A stretch of 64,000 bases of DNA. Origin: Bradyrhizobium campsiandrae. GTDB taxonomy: Bacteria > Pseudomonadota > Alphaproteobacteria > Rhizobiales > Xanthobacteraceae. Each line of letters starts with the position of its first letter. Position 1 is the first letter of the stretch. Below are positions 42,674-51,680 of the stretch, in pieces. A model generated the notes under the pieces. The model was given only the letters and a program-made list of their open reading frames with translations, did not search any database and had not been told where the DNA came from. The stretch spans positions 107,564 to 171,563 of the forward strand of contig NZ_JAANIH010000010.1 of the NCBI RefSeq assembly GCF_014529705.1, written 5' to 3'. Position numbers and translations under genes: made by a program.

Positions 42674-43020
42674 GCCTTCGATTTTGAACGCCGTCGTTTT
42701 TCATCCAGGCTCCAGTTCAAGATATTGCGGCATGGGAGCGATGCTAACCCTTGGAGGTACTCCTAGGACAAGAGGCGAAAGCATGAAGTTTTCCGATCTG
42801 CCGGACCCGCAGCCCTGTGGTCCGAGCGCTTGGCCAAATACGATCTTCAGCGTGAATCGGAATCATCCGCCTGGATCGGACCTAGTTGAACCTTCGTGAT
42901 CGGATGGATGAAAGCGCCTCTTCGATCCAGTCCCTCCGCTGCTGGCGGTGGCGGTCGGTGTTGCGGCGGCGTGGTCGATGACCCGCCAGCGAGGTGCTTT
43001 CGCACCAAGCGGGATTCGGA

Positions 43021-43491
43021 TCATTTGTTCTTCGAGCTTCTCTCGGCGCGAACTCTTGTATGGGCCGTATCGTGAGCGACTGGCCGCATTTCGAACAGTG
43101 CATCAATGATCGGGCAGTCCGGCACCTGATTGCCCTTGCACTGTTTCGCCATGTCCGACATCACGTGTTCCAGGCGTTGCAGGTCTGCGATCTTCTGACG
43201 GATTGTGGCGAGATGCCCGACGGCGAGCGCATTCACCTCCCGGCAAGTGTAGCTCTGTCCGTCGACCAGGTGAAGCAGGCCGCGCAACTCATCGAGGCTG
43301 AAGCCAAGCTCCCGACCTCGACGAATAAAGTGCAGCCGTCTGACATGATCCGTCCCATAGATGCGGTAGCCGCCTGCGCTCCGGGCCGGTGCGGGCATGA
43401 TGCCGATCTTCTCGTAATAGCGGACCGTCTCGATATGGACGCCACTACGCCCTGACAGGGCCCCGATCGAAAACGCTTCGGTCTGCTTCAT
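43021..43491 (-). CDS. merR: MerR, mercury-responsive regulator
   Basis: The 156-residue protein has the MerR winged helix (FSIGALSGRSGVHIETVRYYEKIGI, about residues 6-30, and GYRIYG) and all three Hg(II)-binding Cys: YTCREV (about 78), KQCKGN (about 113) and VPDCPI (about 122). It binds the dyad in the divergent mer promoter, repressing without mercury and activating by DNA untwisting with it. ATG 43491 (MKQTEAFSIG) is preferred to a start four codons upstream. Confidence 0.95.
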   Translation of the reverse strand: MKQTEAFSIGALSGRSGVHIETVRYYEKIGIMPAPARSAGGYRIYGTDHVRRLHFIRRGRELGFSLDELRGLLHLVDGQSYTCREVNALAVGHLATIRQKIADLQRLEHVMSDMAKQCKGNQVPDCPIIDALFEMRPVAHDTAHTRVRAERSSKNK

Positions 43492-43524
43492 TCTTGCCCT
43501 CACACACCCGTGAGAAATTCGCGC

Positions 43525-43555
43525 TTGACCCTGTAGCCACTACAGAACCTAGGTT
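43525..43555 (+). promoter_or_regulatory. mer operator-promoter
   Basis: -35 TTGACC (43525-43530) and -10 TAGGTT (43550-43555) are separated by 19 bases, the over-long spacing of MerR-activated promoters. The spacer contains the perfect dyad CTGTAG-CCA-CTACAG (43531-43545). Confidence 0.88.
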
Positions 43556-43585
43556 CACCATAGACCAATTCCGGGAGCGTGCTCA

Positions 43586-44002
43586 ATGACAGTGAGACAC
43601 GAGACAACGGTGCTGCCAAGCACGGCCATGACGCCGCCGCGAAAGGGCTTCGACGGCGCGGCGGTGCTGTCGGTCGGCGGCATCCTCGCGGCACTTGGCG
43701 CGGCGACCTGTTGCGTGGTGCCGTTTGCACTGTTCGTCGCCGGCGTCAGCGGCGCCTGGATCGGCAACCTGACTGCGCTCAAGCCGTATCAACCCTTGTT
43801 CGTCGGACTTGCCGTCGTCTGCCTCGGCGGCGGCTACTATGCCGTCTACCGCAAGCCGAAGGCGGCCGATTGCGTCGAAGGCTCCTACTGCGCTCGCCCA
43901 TCGTCGAACCGGAACGCCAAGATCGGGCTGTGGGTTGCGACCGTTCTGATCGTGATCGCCGTGGGGTTCCCGTACGCCGCGCGGCTCTTCCTCGATGCCT
44001 GA
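43586..44002 (+). CDS. merT: MerT, mercuric ion transporter
   Basis: The 138-residue three-TM inner-membrane protein has the paired Cys of TM1 (GAATCCVVPFALF, about residues 42-43) and a second Cys pair in the cytoplasmic loop (DCVEGSYCARP, about 95-102). It takes Hg(II) from MerP and passes it to MerA. It is the first gene after the mer promoter, 31 bases downstream of the -10. Confidence 0.93.
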   Translation: MTVRHETTVLPSTAMTPPRKGFDGAAVLSVGGILAALGAATCCVVPFALFVAGVSGAWIGNLTALKPYQPLFVGLAVVCLGGGYYAVYRKPKAADCVEGSYCARPSSNRNAKIGLWVATVLIVIAVGFPYAARLFLDA

Positions 44003-44019
44003 CCACAAGGAGATGATCC

Positions 44020-44307
44020 ATGAAGATTTCGCCCTTCATCGCCCTGACCGCTGCCCTGTTCGCGTCCGGTGCGGCTTTTGCTACCGAGCAAACCGTAACG
44101 CTGAATGTCGCCAACGCCACCTGTGAACTCTGCGGCCCGATCGTGAAACGCTCGCTCAGCGGGGTATCCGGCGTGCTCGATGTTCAGATATCGGAGGCGG
44201 ATGGCGCCGCGATTGCAAAGGTACGTTTCGAGGACAGCCGCACGAATGTCCCCGCACTCATCACCGCGACCACCAATGCCGGCTATCCCTCGCACGTCGT
44301 GCAATAG
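44020..44307 (+). CDS. merP: MerP, periplasmic mercury-binding protein
   Basis: The 95-residue protein has a signal peptide (MKISPFIALTAALFASGAAFA) and an HMA fold with the Hg-binding motif NATCELCGPIVKRSL (about residues 31-45). CELC has Glu-Leu between the Cys, rather than the more common AA. It lies 17 bases after merT with AAGGAGA upstream and scavenges Hg(II) in the periplasm for MerT. Confidence 0.93.
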   Translation: MKISPFIALTAALFASGAAFATEQTVTLNVANATCELCGPIVKRSLSGVSGVLDVQISEADGAAIAKVRFEDSRTNVPALITATTNAGYPSHVVQ

Positions 44308-44410
44308 GGCTGCGTCGGCACGGCCGTCGCAAAGCTTTTCGTCCTCGGCGCGGGGAGTGTGCTTCCCGCGAGCCTGCCGCCCGTGACCGCTGCAGGATGG
44401 ACGCGAACAC

Positions 44411-45862
44411 ATGAAAGTTGAAGCCATGAACGACTGCTGCGCTCCGCCTGCGAGCAATGGCAAAGGCCGTTATGACCTTGTCGTTGTCGGCGCTGGATCG
44501 GCGGGCTTCTCGGCTGCAATCACCGCGGCGGGGCAGGGTGCGCAGGTCGCGCTCGTCGGGCACGGCACGATCGGCGGTACCTGTGTGAACATTGGCTGCG
44601 TGCCCTCGAAAACGCTGATCCGCGCTGCTGAGACCGTGCACCACGCCAATATTGCATCGACCCGGTTTGACGGCATCGAAAGCGGCGCGCGCATAGTCGA
44701 TTGGGCCGCACAGATCGCCCAGAAGGACGCGCTGGTCGCGAGTCTGCGTCAGGCGAAATACGCCGACCTTCTGCCTGAATACAACAATATAACTTACCAT
44801 GAAGGTCAGGCACGGCTCGTCGAGGACGGCGTCGATGTGGGTGGCCAGCACCTCGCATCAGACCGCATCATCGTTGCAACGGGGGCCCGTCCGGCGCGGC
44901 CGGCGATTCAAGGGCTCGCCGAAGTGCCGTTGCTCGACAGCACGACGGCACTCTCCCTGACCGAACTGCCTCGCTCCCTGATCGTGATGGGCGGGGGTTA
45001 CATCGGGGCCGAGCTTGCGCAGACCTTCGCTCGTGTCGGGGTCGCGGTGACGCTGGTCTTCCGCAGCCGCCTTCTGCCAAAGGCCGAGCCGGAGATTGGG
45101 CAAGCGCTCGCGGATTATCTGACCGGTGAGGGGGTGACGATCATGAGAGGCGTGACCTACGATTTCGTCCGCAAGACCGCTGACGGCGCCGCGCTTGCGA
45201 TCACCCGGAATGGCGGCCATGAGGTATTGACCGCCGAGCGGATTCTTGTTGCCACGGGGCGAACTCCGAACACCGAAGGTCTCGGACTTTCCGAAGCTGG
45301 TGTCGTGCAGACATCGTCCGGCGCGATCGTCGTTGACGACCGTATGCGCACCTCGAAGGTAGGCGTCTATGCGGTCGGCGACGTGACGGGTAAGGACCAG
45401 TTCGTCTACATGGCGGCCTACGGCGCAAAGCTCGCGGCGAGGAACGCACTGAATGGCAACAGCTTGCGTTACGACAACACCGCCATGCCCGCCGTTGTCT
45501 TCACCGACCCTCAGGTGGCGAGCGTCGGTTTGACCGAAGCGCAAGCGCGTGCTGCCGGGCACCCCGTGCGAACTTCAGTGCTCTCGCTCGACAACGTGCC
45601 GCGCGCGCTCGCGGCTCGCGATACGCGGGGCCTGATCAAGCTTGTCGCGGATGGGGCAACCCGCAAGCTGCTGGGAGCGCATATTCTCGCGCCGGAAGGC
45701 GCCGACAGCATCCAGACGGCGGCGCTCGCCATCCGCTGTGGGCTTTCGATCAACGATCTGTCGGAAATGATCTTCCCCTACCTGACCACCGTCGAGGCTT
45801 TGAAGCTTGCGGCGCAGACGTTTGATCGGGACGTGAAGAAACTCTCCTGCTGCGCCGGGTAG
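44411..45862 (+). CDS. merA: MerA, mercuric reductase without N-terminal HMA domain
   Basis: The 483-residue flavoprotein disulfide reductase has FAD-binding VVVGAGSAGFSAA (about residue 26), the redox pair GGTCVNIGCVPSK (about 55-67), NAD(P)H-binding MGGGYIGAELAQ, the ATGRTPNTEGLGL and YAVGDVTG segments and the C-terminal Hg-delivering Cys pair LSCCAG. NmerA is absent; a short Cys pair (NDCCAPP) stands at the start instead. It reduces Hg(II) to Hg(0) in the cytoplasm using NADPH. ATG 44426 is an equally plausible start. Confidence 0.94.
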   Translation: MKVEAMNDCCAPPASNGKGRYDLVVVGAGSAGFSAAITAAGQGAQVALVGHGTIGGTCVNIGCVPSKTLIRAAETVHHANIASTRFDGIESGARIVDWAAQIAQKDALVASLRQAKYADLLPEYNNITYHEGQARLVEDGVDVGGQHLASDRIIVATGARPARPAIQGLAEVPLLDSTTALSLTELPRSLIVMGGGYIGAELAQTFARVGVAVTLVFRSRLLPKAEPEIGQALADYLTGEGVTIMRGVTYDFVRKTADGAALAITRNGGHEVLTAERILVATGRTPNTEGLGLSEAGVVQTSSGAIVVDDRMRTSKVGVYAVGDVTGKDQFVYMAAYGAKLAARNALNGNSLRYDNTAMPAVVFTDPQVASVGLTEAQARAAGHPVRTSVLSLDNVPRALAARDTRGLIKLVADGATRKLLGAHILAPEGADSIQTAALAIRCGLSINDLSEMIFPYLTTVEALKLAAQTFDRDVKKLSCCAG

Positions 45863-45901
45863 CGACCGAGATTGTATCATATTCACGTTAGTCTCTGGTC
45901 C

Positions 45902-46612
45902 TTACACTGCCTCGTCGAGATTCAATCGCTTCGCGAGTTTTTCGGCTGTTTCCTTGCGTTCGCTGTAACGATCCGTGAGATACCCGGACACGCCGCGGGT
46001 CAACAGCGTGAACTTCATCAGTTCTTCCATGACGTCGACGATCCGGTCGTAATACGGCGACGGTTTCATCCGCCCGGTTTCGTCGAACTGTTCGTAAGCC
46101 TTGGCGACCGAGGACTGGTTGGGGATCGTGATCATACGCATCCATCGGCCGAGGACGCGCAATTGGTTCACGGCATTGAATGATTGAGAGCCGCCGCACA
46201 CCTGCATCACCGCCAGTGTCTTGCCTTGCGTCGGTCGCACCGCGCCGAGCGACAACGGAATCCAGTCGATCTGTGCCTTCATGATGCCGGTCATCGCGCC
46301 ATGGCGCTCCGGGCTGCACCAGACCTGGCCTTCCGACCAGGCTGACAGTTCGCGAAGTTCCTGAACCTTCTCGTGCGTCGCCGGGGCGTCGTCCGGCAGG
46401 GGAAGGCCGGAGGGATCGAATATCCTGGTTTCCGCCCCGAAGGTTTGCAAAAGACGGGCCGCTTCCACTGTGGCGAAACGGCTGAACGACCGCTCGCGCA
46501 ACGATCCGTACAGGAGAAGAATGCGCGGACGGTGCGTCGGCACTGGGCGATGCAGCGATCCGGGATCAGGATGGACGAAGGCTTCGTCGTTGACGTTTGG
46601 CAAATCTTGCAT
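45902..46612 (-). CDS. arsH: ArsH, organoarsenical oxidase
   Basis: The 236-residue NADPH-dependent FMN flavoprotein has the flavodoxin-like loop [15 protein letters not shown] (about residues 31-45) and the family segment [26 protein letters not shown]...[20 protein letters not shown]. ArsH oxidises trivalent organoarsenicals. ATG 46612, one base after the arsC stop (TGAAATG), is preferred over in-frame ATGs at 46624 and 46636 that would lie inside arsC. It is the last gene of the ars operon. Confidence 0.93.
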   Translation of the reverse strand: MQDLPNVNDEAFVHPDPGSLHRPVPTHRPRILLLYGSLRERSFSRFATVEAARLLQTFGAETRIFDPSGLPLPDDAPATHEKVQELRELSAWSEGQVWCSPERHGAMTGIMKAQIDWIPLSLGAVRPTQGKTLAVMQVCGGSQSFNAVNQLRVLGRWMRMITIPNQSSVAKAYEQFDETGRMKPSPYYDRIVDVMEELMKFTLLTRGVSGYLTDRYSERKETAEKLAKRLNLDEAV

Positions 46613-46613
46613 T

Positions 46614-47018
46614 TCAGTCCGCATTGATGATTTCACCGTCTTCCTTCACGAACCGTCCAATATTCGGGTTCGGAAGAATGGACAGCACTTCTTCGGAAGG
46701 ACGGCAGAGTTTGACTCCCTTGGATGTCACGACGACTGGGCGGTTGATCAGGATCGGATGAGCAACCATGAAGTCGATCAAATCATCGTCGCTCCACCTG
46801 GAATCCGCCAGACCGAGGGCATCGTAGGGCGTTCCTTTTTGGCGAAGCAGATCGCGAGGGCGTATGCCCATGCGGGCGATCAATTCAACCAGCTTCCCGC
46901 GCGATGGCGGTTGTTTCAGATACTCAATCACTTCCGGTTCGGCGCCGCTTTGGCGGATCATCGCCAAGGTGTTGCGGGACGTTCCACAATCGGGATTGTG
47001 ATAGATGGTGACGCTCAT
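46614..47018 (-). CDS. arsC: ArsC, glutaredoxin-type arsenate reductase
   Basis: The 134-residue thioredoxin-fold enzyme has the catalytic Cys in [14 protein letters not shown] (residue 11) and the arsenate-binding Arg in [11 protein letters not shown] and LCRPSEEV. It reduces As(V) to As(III) with glutathione and glutaredoxin. It overlaps acr3 by four bases (ATGA). A second, unrelated arsenate reductase is in the same operon at 48073. Confidence 0.94.
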   Translation of the reverse strand: MSVTIYHNPDCGTSRNTLAMIRQSGAEPEVIEYLKQPPSRGKLVELIARMGIRPRDLLRQKGTPYDALGLADSRWSDDDLIDFMVAHPILINRPVVVTSKGVKLCRPSEEVLSILPNPNIGRFVKEDGEIINAD

Positions 47019-48070
47019 GAGCGAACCTCAGCGCTTTTGGTTTTTTCGGGTTGGCGCGATTCGTACCAACCGCGAGACACCTGCACGATCTTCACGACCG
47101 AAAGCATCACGGGCACTTCGACGAGAACGCCGACGACCGTGGCCAGCGCGGCTCCTGAATTGACCCCGAACAGGCTGATGGCCGCCGCCACGGCAAGTTC
47201 GAAAAAGTTGCTGGCGCCGATGAGCGCAGCGGGTGCGGCCACGCACCAGGCCACGCCGAAATGCCGACTGAGCAAATAGGCGAGACCTGCGTTGAAGTAG
47301 ACCTGAATCAGGATCGGGATTGCGAGAATGACGATGACGGCTGGCTGGGCGACGATCTGTTCGCCCTGGAATGCAAACAGGAGGATCAAGGTGGCGAGCA
47401 GAGATGTCAGGGACAGCGGCTGAAGGCGGCTTAGGGTTCGGGTGAATGCCGCAGGGCCGCTCTTGAGCAGTGTGCGCCGCCAGACCTGCGCGATGATGAC
47501 CGGAACCACGATATAGAGGAGCACGGACAGCAACAGCGTTTCCCATGGCACGGTGATGGAAGCCACTCCGAGGAGCAGGCCAACCAACGGCGCGAACAAG
47601 AACACCATCAGGACATCGTTCAAGGCGACTTGGCCAAGGGTGTAATGGGGTTCGCCGCCCACGAGATTGGACCAGACGAAAACCATCGCCGTGCAGGGCG
47701 CCGCCGCCAGCAAGATCAATCCGGCGATGTAGGATTGGATTTGATCGGCCGGAAGCATCGGCGCGAAGACATGACCGATCAAAAGCGTCCCCAGCAATGC
47801 CATCGAAAACGGTTTGACCGCCCAGTTGATGAAGAGGGTCACGCCGACGCCGCGCGCGTGCTCGGTAACTTTTCCCATGGCCGTGAAGTCGATCTTCAGC
47901 AGCATGGGAATGATCATGAGCCAGATCAGCACCGCGATCGGCAGGTTCACCTTCGCGATTTCAGCGCCTGAAATCGCGGCAAAGAAACCCGGCATCAGGT
48001 GGCCGAGGCTGATGCCCACCACGATGCAAAGGGCGACCCATAGGGTGAGATAGCGTTCGAACGTACTCAT
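47015..48070 (-). CDS. acr3: Acr3-type arsenite efflux transporter
   Basis: The 351-residue, ten-TM protein belongs to the ACR3 family: FERYLTLWVALCIVVGISLGHLMPG, IPMLLKIDFTAMG, the conserved Cys in LILLAAAPCTAMVFVWSNLVGG and ALIGASNFFELAVAAAISLFG. It exports As(III) from the cytoplasm. It overlaps the downstream arsC and lies two bases after the upstream LMW-phosphatase-like arsC. Confidence 0.95.
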   Translation of the reverse strand: MSTFERYLTLWVALCIVVGISLGHLMPGFFAAISGAEIAKVNLPIAVLIWLMIIPMLLKIDFTAMGKVTEHARGVGVTLFINWAVKPFSMALLGTLLIGHVFAPMLPADQIQSYIAGLILLAAAPCTAMVFVWSNLVGGEPHYTLGQVALNDVLMVFLFAPLVGLLLGVASITVPWETLLLSVLLYIVVPVIIAQVWRRTLLKSGPAAFTRTLSRLQPLSLTSLLATLILLFAFQGEQIVAQPAVIVILAIPILIQVYFNAGLAYLLSRHFGVAWCVAAPAALIGASNFFELAVAAAISLFGVNSGAALATVVGVLVEVPVMLSVVKIVQVSRGWYESRQPEKTKSAEVRS

Positions 48071-48072
48071 GA

Positions 48073-48600
48073 TCAGGCCACGTGCGGTCGGCCCGACGTC
48101 GAGCCCTCGGAATTTCCAATGTCACGAAGTTTGGTGCCGAGTGCCATTCTGTCGATCGAAGCAAGCCGAAGGGCGGTGAACAGCGAAATTCGATTCTTCA
48201 TGTAGCGAAAGGCGGCAACGAAGGCGGCTTCCTTCTGGATGTCGGTTCCTTCCACGGCGGCGGGGTCTTCAATGCCCCAGTGCGCGGTCATCGGCTGTCC
48301 TGGCCAGACTGGGCAACTTTCCCCGGCGGCGCTGTCGCAAACCGTAAAGACGAAGTCCATCACGGGCGCATCCGGAGCGGCGAACTCTTGCCAGCTCTTC
48401 GAACGCAAACCGTCCGTGGGATAGTCGAGGCTGGCCAGCACGCGCAATGCAACCGGATTGACCGCTCCCTTCGGTTGGCTACCTGCGGAGAATGCGCGGA
48501 AGCGGCCGCTTCCGTCCTTGCGCAGGATGGATTCGGCCAGAATTGAGCGGGCGGAATTGCCCGTGCAGAGAAAAAGGACGTTGTAGACGCGATCAGACAC
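48073..48600 (-). CDS. arsC: ArsC, low-molecular-weight-phosphatase-type arsenate reductase
   Basis: The 175-residue LMW-PTP-fold reductase has the P-loop FLCTGNSARS (about residues 10-19) and further Cys in FTVCDSAAGESCPVWPG (about 87, 94), as in thioredoxin- or glutaredoxin-coupled ArsC. It is mechanistically distinct from the glutaredoxin-family ArsC at 46614. It overlaps arsR by 8 bases. The C-terminal extension after ALRLASIDRM is longer than in minimal enzymes. Confidence 0.93.
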   Translation of the reverse strand: MSDRVYNVLFLCTGNSARSILAESILRKDGSGRFRAFSAGSQPKGAVNPVALRVLASLDYPTDGLRSKSWQEFAAPDAPVMDFVFTVCDSAAGESCPVWPGQPMTAHWGIEDPAAVEGTDIQKEAAFVAAFRYMKNRISLFTALRLASIDRMALGTKLRDIGNSEGSTSGRPHVA

Positions 48601-48958
48601 GGGTTTTTTCCTTCTTGCGCGGAGGAGGACAGCAGGGTGTCAGGCTTTCGAAAATGGGAGCGCAAATCTCCTGACGTCCGCCGCAGCAGTCTTGCAGGAG
48701 GAAGACCGCGACGGCCTGAAACGCCGCGAGGTTTGCGCAGTACACGATCGAACGGCTGTGTCGTTCGGACACGACGAGATCGGCTCGCGCCAGCACGGAA
48801 AGATGAGCGGAAAGCGTGTTCTGCGGCACCTCGAGCAGTCGGGCGAGATCGCCGGCGGCCAATCCGCTGGGCGCGTGCTGCACCAGAACCCGGAACGCCT
48901 GAAGACGGGTTTGTTGGGCGAGGGCGCCCAGCGCCAGGATGGCTTGTTCGTTTTCCAT
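48593..48958 (-). CDS. arsR: ArsR-family arsenic-responsive repressor
   Basis: The 121-residue winged-helix repressor (ALAQQTRLQAFRVLVQHAPSGLAAGDLARLLEVPQNTLSAHLSVLARADLV) lacks Cys in the DNA-recognition helix but has Cys pairs in the C-terminal half (LQDCCGGRQEIC, about residues 89-98, and TPCCPPP near 107), the likely As(III) site. It is first in the ars operon, and an inverted repeat overlaps its start codon. Confidence 0.92.
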   Translation of the reverse strand: MENEQAILALGALAQQTRLQAFRVLVQHAPSGLAAGDLARLLEVPQNTLSAHLSVLARADLVVSERHSRSIVYCANLAAFQAVAVFLLQDCCGGRQEICAPIFESLTPCCPPPRKKEKTRV

Positions 48959-48980
48959 ATATCCAGACTTATGGATATAT
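48957..48980. promoter_or_regulatory. ars operator overlapping the arsR start
   Basis: ATATATCCA (48957-48965) and TGGATATAT (48972-48980) are perfect 9-bp inverted arms around six bases. The left arm reaches the arsR ATG, fitting autorepression by ArsR. Confidence 0.8.
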
Positions 48981-49081
48981 TTGGATTTGTCAATTCACTT
49001 CCCGGAAACGGCGGGTGATATAATTCGAATATGTTGCGCGGCGTGAGAAACGGCGGTGGCACCTAACCAGGTTCCACCACT

Positions 49082-51001
49082 CTATACAACTTTTCGACGA
49101 TTAAGGGCAAAGCCTATAGCCAGAGCCGTTATCATGAGTAATTGGGCCGCAACCGTTTGCATCGTTGGGAACAGGCCAACCAACGAGATACGCGGCACCG
49201 AGCGCAACGGTGCGATGCTGACGATGCCGGCCTCTTGCAGAGCCGCGATACCTTTGCCGGCGAGAACAACCGTGAGGACCGCCATCAGCCATGAACTGTA
49301 GGTGAAGAACTTGCCGATCGGCAGGCGGCGGCTAAAGCGCAGCACGGCCCATGCGATCACGGCCAGGGTTATGCCTGCGCTCAGGGCGCCCGCGAGTATC
49401 GCACCACCGTTTCCCTGGTTCCACAGCGCCGCATAGAAGAGGATTGTCTCGAAGACCTCTCGGTAGACGACGATGAAGGCGAGACCGAACAGAAACCATG
49501 CCGAACTGCCGGACAGCACTTTCGCCATCTTTTCTCGAATGTAGCGCTGCCATTGATCGGCCTGTGCCTTGCCATGCATCCAGATGCCGACTGAGAGCAA
49601 AACCACTGCTGCGAAGACCGACCCGAAGCCCTCTGTCAATTCCCGGCTCGCGCCACTGATCCCAATCACCCAGGTCGCGGCAACCCAGGTCAAAAAACCC
49701 GCCGCAAGTGCGCTGACCCAACCTGCATGGATGTACCGCATGACCTCCATTCGCTCGGCCTTGCGGAGGAAGGCGATCATGGCGACTATGATCAGCAGTG
49801 CTTCCAGCCCCTCGCGCAGCAGGATTGTCGCCGCGCCCAGGAACGCCGACAGGCCGCTTGCGGCGTCAGGCGATAGCGCAGCTTCCACATCGTCCAGAAG
49901 GTCGTCGAGGACCTGCACGCGATTGGCAAGTGAATCGGCAGTCTCTCTGCTCTGTATAGCGGCGCGGTACTCGCCCATCGCACCCTCGATACGCTCCAAG
50001 AGGGTACGGTCCCGCGCGGCCAACATAGGCTCTATTGGCTCGAAACCATCGAGATATGCTGACAGTGCCAACTCGCCGGCCCGCTGCCGGTCCCCCGCAC
50101 GATAGGCGGCGAGGCTTTCGGACAAACGACCGCGAACCAGCGACAGAAATCCAGTCTGCTGCCCTATCACGTCGGGATGACGACGTAAGTAGGCCATAAG
50201 GGCGTCCGCCGTATCCTGTCCGATCTTGCCGGCAAGCGCTGTGGGCGTCGTGCCGACGAGAGTCTTCAGATCGGGGATGAGCTTGTGAAGCGGTTCGTCC
50301 TGCTTCCACAGCCGCTCCCCCTCCGTTGCAGCGGCGTCCGGAAATGCGAAATGACCGGCGTAGAATGCGAGGGCCCAGCGATCTTCGGTCGGCAAGCCGT
50401 CGAAGCTCGGCATGGCGGTCCCGTCGAGACCTTGGGTGATCACCTGGTAGAGGGCAAACACGCTGCGTTGACGGGCGCGATCGGCGTCCGTGAACGCGAC
50501 GGGCGGGTTATCCAGCTTCGCGGCATCCGGTCCATGACCGTCACCGGCCTCGCCATGACAGGTAGCGCAGTTCTGAGCGAACAGCGCTGCACCGCGCGCG
50601 GTGTTCGGAGCCTTCCTCGGCGCCAGCGGCACGGGATAGGTTGCAAGTAGCGCGGCGGCTAAGCCCTGCGCTATCCCTGCAACCTCCTTGGCCTCGGCCT
50701 TGCTGTCGATAGCGCGCTGCAGACGGGCAGCTTCCGTCACAAGTGCCTGTTGTTCCGGCTTGGGCGGCAGCGCAGCGAGCTTCGCAGCGATGGTCGCCGC
50801 AAACTCTTTCTGCTCGGCATATTCGGAAGGACTTGAGACTGAGCCGTGCGACACGGCGCCAGCGTAGTCGACCGCGATGTAGTCCAACAGCCGCCACGTC
50901 ATTTCGACATCGCTTGTCTCTGCCCTCGCAGGGCCAAAGCAAACGAGAACCAGCAGTACGGCGAGCACTCCGAGACGTGATGGCAAGGATAGGAGACTCA
51001 C
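49082..51001 (-). CDS. Cytochrome c-FTR1 fusion (high-affinity iron permease)
   Basis: The 639-residue exported protein joins a signal peptide (LLSLPSRLGVLAVLLVLVCFGPARA), a c-type haem domain (NCATCHGEAGDGHG, about residue 145) and a seven-TM FTR1 permease with two REXXE iron motifs, LLREGLEALL (about 397) and VYREVFETILF (about 518). FTR1 takes up iron; the haem domain may oxidise Fe(II). GTG 51001 gives a clean signal peptide; the only upstream ATG (51115) adds 38 unlikely residues. It lies alone between the ars and czc operons. Confidence 0.86.
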   Translation of the reverse strand: MSLLSLPSRLGVLAVLLVLVCFGPARAETSDVEMTWRLLDYIAVDYAGAVSHGSVSSPSEYAEQKEFAATIAAKLAALPPKPEQQALVTEAARLQRAIDSKAEAKEVAGIAQGLAAALLATYPVPLAPRKAPNTARGAALFAQNCATCHGEAGDGHGPDAAKLDNPPVAFTDADRARQRSVFALYQVITQGLDGTAMPSFDGLPTEDRWALAFYAGHFAFPDAAATEGERLWKQDEPLHKLIPDLKTLVGTTPTALAGKIGQDTADALMAYLRRHPDVIGQQTGFLSLVRGRLSESLAAYRAGDRQRAGELALSAYLDGFEPIEPMLAARDRTLLERIEGAMGEYRAAIQSRETADSLANRVQVLDDLLDDVEAALSPDAASGLSAFLGAATILLREGLEALLIIVAMIAFLRKAERMEVMRYIHAGWVSALAAGFLTWVAATWVIGISGASRELTEGFGSVFAAVVLLSVGIWMHGKAQADQWQRYIREKMAKVLSGSSAWFLFGLAFIVVYREVFETILFYAALWNQGNGGAILAGALSAGITLAVIAWAVLRFSRRLPIGKFFTYSSWLMAVLTVVLAGKGIAALQEAGIVSIAPLRSVPRISLVGLFPTMQTVAAQLLMITALAIGFALNRRKVV

Positions 51002-51247
51002 AGGATGCCAAGTCGAAGGTTGAGTTTGACGACATTGGTATCGCTGGTTTCGAGTCGATGCAATTTGAGGCCTTCTAATTTCGCTATACGCGACGCGCAA
51101 CAGGCGGAGGACCATCTGCTTGACGAGGCACGCAGCTCTCGCCTGGGACGACGTCAGATCCCTTACTCGGCCGACGTCCTCGGCGGTTCCCGATCTATTG
51201 GCATGATGTGATAGTATTCAGAAATTCGCTCTGTTATATCAGCGCTC

Positions 51248-51622
51248 ATGGAATGCGGAACGCTCCAGGGTTTGTCGAGGCCGAAAGCGCCCTACCTTCG
51301 TAGGGCGACGTTGCTTTTGCTTGCCCTGACGTATCTGTTCGTCGGCTTGGGCCAAGTAGCTTATTGCACCGAGGGAGCAATCGCTGCGATGGTGGCCTCG
51401 GAGATAGGTGCGATATCCAGCAACGGCTCCGATAATGGTGATTCAACGAAGGCGCCCGTCCTTGCGGAACACTGCCCTATTTGTACACCGGTCGTGATGC
51501 CGACGTCCGTGCCGGTGGCCTCTCCAATGGAGCAACCGGTCAAGATCGCCTTCGTTGCGCCTCGACGCTTGCTCGAGGACCCTCCCAAGCTCGATACGCC
51601 TCCCCCCAAGACCCTGACCTGA
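51248..51622 (+). CDS. Exported Cys-containing hypothetical protein before czc
   Basis: The 124-residue protein has a signal-like segment (RRATLLLLALTYLFVGLGQVAYC) and a short mature part with EHCPICTPVVMP (about residues 76-87) and a Pro-rich tail (DPPKLDTPPPKTL). It resembles the 26599 protein in layout: signal peptide, Cys/His cluster. It is 59 bases before czcC and probably in the same operon; a periplasmic metal-binding role is plausible. Confidence 0.65.
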   Translation: MECGTLQGLSRPKAPYLRRATLLLLALTYLFVGLGQVAYCTEGAIAAMVASEIGAISSNGSDNGDSTKAPVLAEHCPICTPVVMPTSVPVASPMEQPVKIAFVAPRRLLEDPPKLDTPPPKTLT

Positions 51623-51680
51623 AGACCGTCATTGCGCGCGGCATTCAGCGCGTCGTCTTTACGCGTTTCAGGTTGAGCTT

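Noticed and set aside
42882..43106. Short CxxC-containing frame (MMHCSKCGQS start) near merR
   Set aside because: It overlaps the merR 3' end in another frame, continues into Arg-rich noise and has no neighbour support.
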